Source: an uncultured Ruminococcus sp. (lineage in GTDB: Bacteria > Bacillota > Clostridia > Oscillospirales > Ruminococcaceae). From it: 64,000 nt of DNA. Each line of letters opens with the position of its first letter. Within the stretch, counting starts at the first letter, position 1. The stretch spans positions 95,909 to 159,908 of the forward strand of contig CACWPL010000002.1 in NCBI GenBank assembly GCA_902762785.1, in the 5' to 3' direction. The notes under the pieces were generated by a model that had not been told where the DNA came from, ran no database searches, and worked only from the letters and a program-made list of their open reading frames with translations. Positions 59,621 through 64,000 of this stretch are shown piece by piece. The translations under genes were made by a program, and so were the position numbers.

Positions 59621-60343
59621 ATGGATTTTGCGTCATATACCGAGATCGGCGGCCGCTCGCTCAACGAGGACTGCGCGAAGATCGGCAGCTTCCCGGGACT
59701 GGACTGCTATGCCGTTTGTGACGGCCTGGGCGGCCATGGACGCGGCGAGGTCGCTTCGGCGATGGCCGTGGACGGGCTCATGTATTACTTCGGCCTCCAC
59801 CCGACGCCGGATGCCGCGCATCTTGCTGCGGCGTTCGAGCAGGTGCAGGCGTCGCTCCTCGGCGAGCAGGAGGCCATCGGCGAGCCGGACTCCCTCAAGA
59901 CCACCGCCGCCGTCCTCCTGACGGACGACGAGAAGGCCATCTGGGCCCACGTCGGCGACACGCGGATCTACCTCTTCCGCCGAGACGGCCGCATCGTCCG
60001 CACGCTCGACCACAGCGTCCCGCAGATGCTGGTCGGCAAAGGGGAGCTGCGTGAGCGCGACATCCGCCGCCACAGCGACCGCAACTGCCTCCTGCGCGTG
60101 ATGGGGACAGAGTGGGAGGAGGAGCGCTACGAGATCTCCGAGCCCGTGCTGCTCGCGGAGTGCCGCGCGTTCCTGCTGTGTACGGACGGCTTCTGGGAGC
60201 ACATCACCGGCCCCCGGATGCGCACGCTCCTGCGCCGGAGCCGCACCTCGGACGAATGGCTCGCCCGCATGTTCGAGGAGGTGCGCCGTCACGCCGACCC
60301 CGAGACCAGTGACAACCGCACGGCCATCGCGGTCATGTTCTGA
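59621..60343 (+). CDS. PP2C-family Ser/Thr protein phosphatase
   Basis: 240 aa. Metal-binding motifs in order: GRSLNEDCAK, YAVCDGLGGHGRGEVASAMA, AHVGDTRIYLFR, LLCTDGFWEHITG and SDNRTAIAVMF. It resembles Stp-type phosphatases that oppose Hanks-type kinases (PrkC), but no kinase gene is beside it. Only a weak AGG lies before the ATG, suggesting low expression or control by the leader hairpins. Confidence 0.9.
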   Translation: MDFASYTEIGGRSLNEDCAKIGSFPGLDCYAVCDGLGGHGRGEVASAMAVDGLMYYFGLHPTPDAAHLAAAFEQVQASLLGEQEAIGEPDSLKTTAAVLLTDDEKAIWAHVGDTRIYLFRRDGRIVRTLDHSVPQMLVGKGELRERDIRRHSDRNCLLRVMGTEWEEERYEISEPVLLAECRAFLLCTDGFWEHITGPRMRTLLRRSRTSDEWLARMFEEVRRHADPETSDNRTAIAVMF

Positions 60344-60418
60344 TCGGACAGATCGCCGCATCCATCGTCATGTGCGACGATCCTGCCGCGATCGCTGTCT
60401 TATTTAAAAAGGGAACGA

Positions 60419-60519
60419 CCTCGCCCTCGCTGCAAGCCCCCATGCAGCGGGGGCGAGGCGCATGCAAGACCACAAATCTTCGGAAAGGTCTTGCAAAGAT
60501 CCCGAAAATGTGGTATGAT
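60419..60519 (+). promoter_or_regulatory. Terminator-like hairpin, operator-like repeat and cdaA promoter
   Basis: A long hairpin CCTCGCCC-T-CGCTGCA (from 60419) / TGCAGCG-GGGGCGAGG (to 60458) may end the PP2C transcript. Then TGCAAGACC (60463-60471) / GGTCTTGCA (60487-60495), a perfect 9-bp inverted repeat with 15-bp spacing, overlaps the -35 of TTGCAA (60491-60496)-17-TATGAT (60514-60519). A protein bound there would block cdaA transcription. The remaining leader to 60616 shows no gene. Confidence 0.7.
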
Positions 60520-60616
60520 ATAAGAGAGAGGCTCCGCCCCCTGCACTGGCGGAGGACAGCGCCCGCCGCATGACGGCGCGTGCGTGAGATAGATAAAGAG
60601 AGAAGGAAGTGAGACG

Positions 60617-61504
60617 ATGCCGGCTTTCTCTGGTTTCCAGTCGATATGGGAAACGGTGTACAGCGTGGTCCGGACGATGTCGGGTTGGGACATCCTGGAT
60701 ATCGCGATGCTCACCTATGTCATTTATTTTTTTGTCAAGCTCATGCGTGAGACGCGCGCAGGACAGCTCTTCAAGGGCATCGCGTTCCTGCTGCTCGTCT
60801 ACCTGTTCGGCAAGGTCGTGGAGCTCAAGGCCATCACCTATCTGCTCGAGCGCCTGTTCAGCTTCGGTATCCTGGCGCTCCTGATCGTGTTCCAGCCGGA
60901 GGTACGGCGTGCGGTCGAGAAGCTCGGACATTCGCGCTTCGGCCTGTCCGCGCTCGGCCTGATCGGCTCGAACGACGAGATCACCGAGCGCTGGCGCGTC
61001 GCCATCGAGGAGATCTGCGATGCCTGCGTGGAGCTGAGCGCCACCTGCACCGGCGCGCTCATCGTCATCGAGCAGCAGACGCGCCTCGGTGAACAGATCG
61101 AGAACGGCACCATCGTGAACGCCATCCCCAGCAAGGAGCTCTTCGGCAACATCTTCTACCCCAAGACCCCCCTCCACGACGGCGCCGTCATCATGCGCGA
61201 CGGCCTCGTGCTCGCGGCTGCGTGCTTTTTGCCCAAGCCCCAGAAGGAGGAGCTCATCAACAAGAAGCTCGGCTCGCGCCACCGTGCCGCCATCGGCATG
61301 AGCGAGAACTCCGACGCGGTCGTGATCGTCGTGTCCGAGGAGACCGGCCAGATCTCCGTCGCGGAGAACGGCACCCTCACGCGCAATCTCACCCGTGAGA
61401 AGCTCCACAGCCTCCTCACCGACCGCCTCATCCCCAAGCAGAACGAATCGCGCCTGTCCATCCCCGGCATCCGCCGTTCCAAGAAGAAGGAGGGACAGGA
61501 ATGA
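60617..61504 (+). CDS. cdaA: Diadenylate cyclase CdaA
   Basis: 295 aa. Three N-terminal membrane helices (ILDIAMLTYVIYFFVKLMRE, AFLLLVYLFGKVVEL and ILALLIVFQPEVRRAVEKLG), then the DAC domain with NIFYPKTPLHDGAVIMRDG (DGA motif) and GSRHRAAIGMSENSDAVVIV (RHR motif). It makes c-di-AMP from two ATP, controlling potassium and osmotic balance in Firmicutes. ATGA overlap with cdaR; AGAAGGAAGTG site. Confidence 0.96.
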   Translation: MPAFSGFQSIWETVYSVVRTMSGWDILDIAMLTYVIYFFVKLMRETRAGQLFKGIAFLLLVYLFGKVVELKAITYLLERLFSFGILALLIVFQPEVRRAVEKLGHSRFGLSALGLIGSNDEITERWRVAIEEICDACVELSATCTGALIVIEQQTRLGEQIENGTIVNAIPSKELFGNIFYPKTPLHDGAVIMRDGLVLAAACFLPKPQKEELINKKLGSRHRAAIGMSENSDAVVIVVSEETGQISVAENGTLTRNLTREKLHSLLTDRLIPKQNESRLSIPGIRRSKKKEGQE

Positions 61505-62838
61505 TCGAGCTGAGAAAACACATCCGCGATGTCCAGGAGAAGGTCACGGAGCTCGTCGACCGCAAGCCCGTGGCGATCCTGCTCTCGCTCCTCGCGGCGC
61601 TGGTCGTCTGGTTCGCCATCGTCGTGAACGTCTACCCGCAGACGCCGCTGCGCTTTTACAGCATCCCCGTCGAGGTCGAGCTGAAGGGCACGACCGCTGA
61701 GGCCAACGGCCTGAGCGTCGTGGACATCGACGTGGAGAGCGTCAATGCCGAGCTGGTCGGCGCGCGCTCCCAGATCGGCCGCCTGACCACGGAGGACCTG
61801 ATCGCGTCCGTCGATGTGGACAGCGTGAACACCGCGGGGGAGTACACGCTCCCGCTCACCATCCGCGCGGAGAACGGCATCGGCTTCAACGTCGACGCCA
61901 TCTCGCCCGCCACCGCCACGGTCCGCTTCGACAAGATCGAGACGCGTCCCTTCGACGTCACCCCGAGCTATCCGAACATCGTCGTGACCGCCGGCCATGC
62001 CACGGACACGGACGATGTCACCTGTGAGCCGTCCTTCATCGAGATCACCGGCCCCTCCGCGCAGCTCGATGAGATCGCACGGGTGGAGGTCTACTCCGGC
62101 AAGTCCCAGGAGCTCGACAGCTCCTATTCGTTCTACGCCAGCGAGATCCGCCTCTACACGGAGGAGGGCGCCCTCCTCGACACGGAGGACCTCGACATCC
62201 CCACCACCGATTTCCAGATCAGCATCCCCGTGCTGACGCAGAAGGAGCTCCAGCTCACCTACGAGATCACCGGCGCCACCGGCGACTTCGACCTCGACTG
62301 GCTCCGCAGTCACCTGACCCTCTCTGAGGACAGCATCACCCTCGCCGCCCAGACCAGCTCTGCGCTGGCCAAGCAGGAGTCGTGGTCCATGGGCATCGTC
62401 AGTCTGCGCGACATCGAGCCGGGCTTTAGCCGCACCTTCTCCATCGACATGGACGAGGGCCTCATCAACCGCAGCGGCATCGACCAGGTGACCATGACCC
62501 TCGATGACGAGGACATCGTGACCAAGAACTTCACCGTCTCGAGCGACAATCTCTCCATCACGAACCCCGGCGCGTATGATTTCAACATCATCACGCGGAA
62601 GATGGAGATCACCGTCGCCGGCCCCAAGGAGGAGCTCGACGAGCTGGATGTGAACGACATCTGCGTCCAGGCCGACCTTTTGAACTACAATGCCGACCAG
62701 CAGGGCGCGTCGTTCTCGTGGACGCCGGTCATCACGTTCTACGACCAGAAGCATCTCTGGGCGGTCGGCTCCTACAAGATCTCCATCGACCGCCTCGACA
62801 CCGACAGCAGCGCCGACGACACTGCTGACGAGAGCTGA
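61501..62838 (+). CDS. cdaR: YbbR-domain regulator of CdaA
   Basis: 445 aa. One N-terminal helix (PVAILLSLLAALVVWFAIVV), then outside YbbR repeats, at least three of the form V-x-V-x-G-x-x-x-x-L/I-x-x-I (for example FIEITGPSAQLDEIARVEVY and ITVAGPKEELDELDVNDICV). It binds and tunes CdaA. The usual third gene glmM is not next in line. Confidence 0.9.
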   Translation: MIELRKHIRDVQEKVTELVDRKPVAILLSLLAALVVWFAIVVNVYPQTPLRFYSIPVEVELKGTTAEANGLSVVDIDVESVNAELVGARSQIGRLTTEDLIASVDVDSVNTAGEYTLPLTIRAENGIGFNVDAISPATATVRFDKIETRPFDVTPSYPNIVVTAGHATDTDDVTCEPSFIEITGPSAQLDEIARVEVYSGKSQELDSSYSFYASEIRLYTEEGALLDTEDLDIPTTDFQISIPVLTQKELQLTYEITGATGDFDLDWLRSHLTLSEDSITLAAQTSSALAKQESWSMGIVSLRDIEPGFSRTFSIDMDEGLINRSGIDQVTMTLDDEDIVTKNFTVSSDNLSITNPGAYDFNIITRKMEITVAGPKEELDELDVNDICVQADLLNYNADQQGASFSWTPVITFYDQKHLWAVGSYKISIDRLDTDSSADDTADES

Positions 62839-62856
62839 CACAAGAAAGGACGCATC

Positions 62857-63348
62857 ATGGACATTTCCACGCAGCTCCGCGCGGATGCGGCGGCGCATAT
62901 CGAGAAGAACGTCGACATGCACACCATCCGCTACCGTCAGGGGCGCGAGATCGCGCAGACCTATGTGAACACGATGATCGCCTATGCGCGGCTCGACGTG
63001 CAGTCCGGGCAGTTCAAGCAGCTCGGGGACAGGATGGTCGTGGAGGGCTTTTGCCGCCTGGAGGAGCGCCATTTCGAGCGCGGCCTCCTCACGCGGACAC
63101 GGCGCCAGAGCTTTTGGACGTCCCAGTGGCAAGAGGACATCGCCCTCACCGGGAAGGACGACGACCTCTGGACGGCGTTCCTGGCGTCCCTCGGCGAGAT
63201 CTGCCGTGAGAATGGCATCGAGCTGGGCACGCTCAGCGTCCTCGTCTGCAACAAGGACGGTAAACGCGAGACGCGTCCCCTGCCCGCATCGCTGGTCTCT
63301 CCGTGCTATGCGGAGGCCGTCGGCTTCCCGTATCGCATCGCGTTTTGA
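62857..63348 (+). CDS. Uncharacterised protein after cdaAR
   Basis: 163 aa, soluble. ISTQLRADAAAHIEKNVDMH opens an alpha-rich protein with a C-terminal beta part (LGTLSVLVCNKDGKRETRPL). No motif recognised. GAAAGGACGC site 18 bp after cdaR, so co-transcribed with cdaAR. Confidence 0.75.
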   Translation: MDISTQLRADAAAHIEKNVDMHTIRYRQGREIAQTYVNTMIAYARLDVQSGQFKQLGDRMVVEGFCRLEERHFERGLLTRTRRQSFWTSQWQEDIALTGKDDDLWTAFLASLGEICRENGIELGTLSVLVCNKDGKRETRPLPASLVSPCYAEAVGFPYRIAF

Positions 63349-63353
63349 AAGCA

Positions 63354-63385
63354 GCGCACCGCCCTCTGTGTGAGGACGGTGCGTT
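63354..63385 (+). terminator. Terminator between convergent genes
   Basis: GCGCACCG-CCCTC / GAGGA-CGGTGCG around a short loop. T-tracts are weak on both strands (TTCGTG; GCTGCTTTC). Confidence 0.6.
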
Positions 63386-63403
63386 CGTGTTATGGGATGA
63401 CAG

Positions 63404-64000
63404 TCAGTCCGTCTCCTTGGCGATGCAGAAGACGGCGACGGTGTTCGGGCCGCCGTGGCCGCCGATGACGGGGCCGATGTCCGCGAGACGGACGTCACGG
63501 ACCGCATACTTCCTGCGCAGGATCTCGCGGACGAACGCGGCATCCTCCTCGGCATCACAATGCCCGACATAGACGCGCATCGTCGGATCGGCGGCCTCCC
63601 CGGCCATATCCGCGAGGGAGCGCAGGGCATTGCGCCGCCCGCGCACCTTCCCGACGGCGGCGAGCGCGCCGGTGGCGTCGACATGCATCAGCGGCATGAT
63701 CTGGAGCACGGTGCAGACCACGGCGGTGCTGCCGGAGATGCGGCCGCCGCGCTTGAGGTGCATCAGGTCGCTGACGGTGAAAAAGTGCCGCACGCGCGGC
63801 CGCAGGGCGTTCAGGCGGTCGTAGCAGACCTCCATGGGGAGGCCGTGCTCCCGGGCATCCGCGAGCTGCTCGACGAGGAGCCCGAGCCCGAGCGACCCGG
63901 CGTGGGTGTCGAGCGCGGCGATGCGGCGCTCCGGGAACTCCTCCCCCAGCTCCTGCGCGGCGATGCGCATGACGTTGAACATGCCGCTGAGCTGCGAGGA
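63404..64000 (-). CDS. DegV family protein (5' end outside window)
   Basis: At least 198 residues; the frame stays open to base 64000, giving SSQLSGMFNVMRIAAQELGE at the left edge of what is seen. That SS-x-LSG stretch and DLMHLKRGGRIS with IGPVIGGHGGPNTVAVFCI are the fatty-acid-binding signatures of DegV/FakB. FakB hands fatty acids to FakA kinase for lipid synthesis. The first part (about 80 residues) lies outside. Confidence 0.92.
   Translation of the reverse strand, partial: SSQLSGMFNVMRIAAQELGEEFPERRIAALDTHAGSLGLGLLVEQLADAREHGLPMEVCYDRLNALRPRVRHFFTVSDLMHLKRGGRISGSTAVVCTVLQIMPLMHVDATGALAAVGKVRGRRNALRSLADMAGEAADPTMRVYVGHCDAEEDAAFVREILRRKYAVRDVRLADIGPVIGGHGGPNTVAVFCIAKETD

Overview
The window is a high-GC Firmicutes chromosome segment, most like a Ruminococcus-type member of the Oscillospiraceae. 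The support for this is three proteins ending in type I dockerins (one partial, a pectate lyase and a GH5 cellulase), a clostridial S10-spc-alpha ribosomal operon, a clostridial Rnf operon (rnfCDGEAB), a T-box in front of gatCAB with an archaeal-type AspRS, pyruvate phosphate dikinase and c-di-AMP signalling genes. Three visible linkers or tails place carbohydrate-active proteins outside the cell. No scaffoldin, cohesin or prophage is visible, and I found no CRISPR array or transposase.

Layout. 1-3250: end of a dockerin protein, a tRNA-Trp on the minus strand, a DUF1624 acyltransferase-like membrane protein, two uncharacterised genes and rubredoxin. 3251-8065: Rnf ion-pumping ferredoxin:NAD oxidoreductase on the minus strand with a terminator hairpin just upstream of rnfC, then an XRE regulator. 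9158-13330: a histidine phosphatase, a membrane protein, an RluA-type pseudouridine synthase and a LysM/G5/M23 cell-wall peptidase. 13400-30091: one long ribosomal operon (rpsJ to rplQ, including secY, adk, map, infA, rpoA) from a perfect consensus promoter with a structured leader of about 450 nt. 30114-32513: darA (c-di-AMP receptor), holB, ricT. 32579-32995: an orphan promoter plus terminator (candidate small RNA) and an 81-bp tandem repeat. 33015-38819: minus-strand exported proteins (two lipoproteins, one Thr-rich anchored protein, a PL1-ricin-dockerin pectate lyase). 39208-42963: an acyl carrier protein and a sortase locus. 44035-49292: T-box, gatCAB and aspS, the indirect Asn-tRNA pathway. 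49464-54643: small uncharacterised genes, two tandem YbjN-like genes and ppdK. 54908-58524: a double-HTH regulator divergent from the GH5 cellulase. 58643-64000: PAP2 phosphatase, PP2C phosphatase, cdaA-cdaR, an unknown gene and a partial DegV protein.

Themes. The promoters are unusually legible: many carry TGTG(G/C)TATAAT extended -10 boxes and several overlap the terminator of the preceding gene. Intergenic spaces carry GC-rich hairpins, several of them flanked by direct repeats. The regions most worth following up are the double-HTH/GH5 divergon with its nested inverted repeats, the sortase locus whose two upstream paralogues share a TLPY-membrane-arginine tail, the structured leaders inside the ribosomal operon, and the hairpin modules bounded by duplications.
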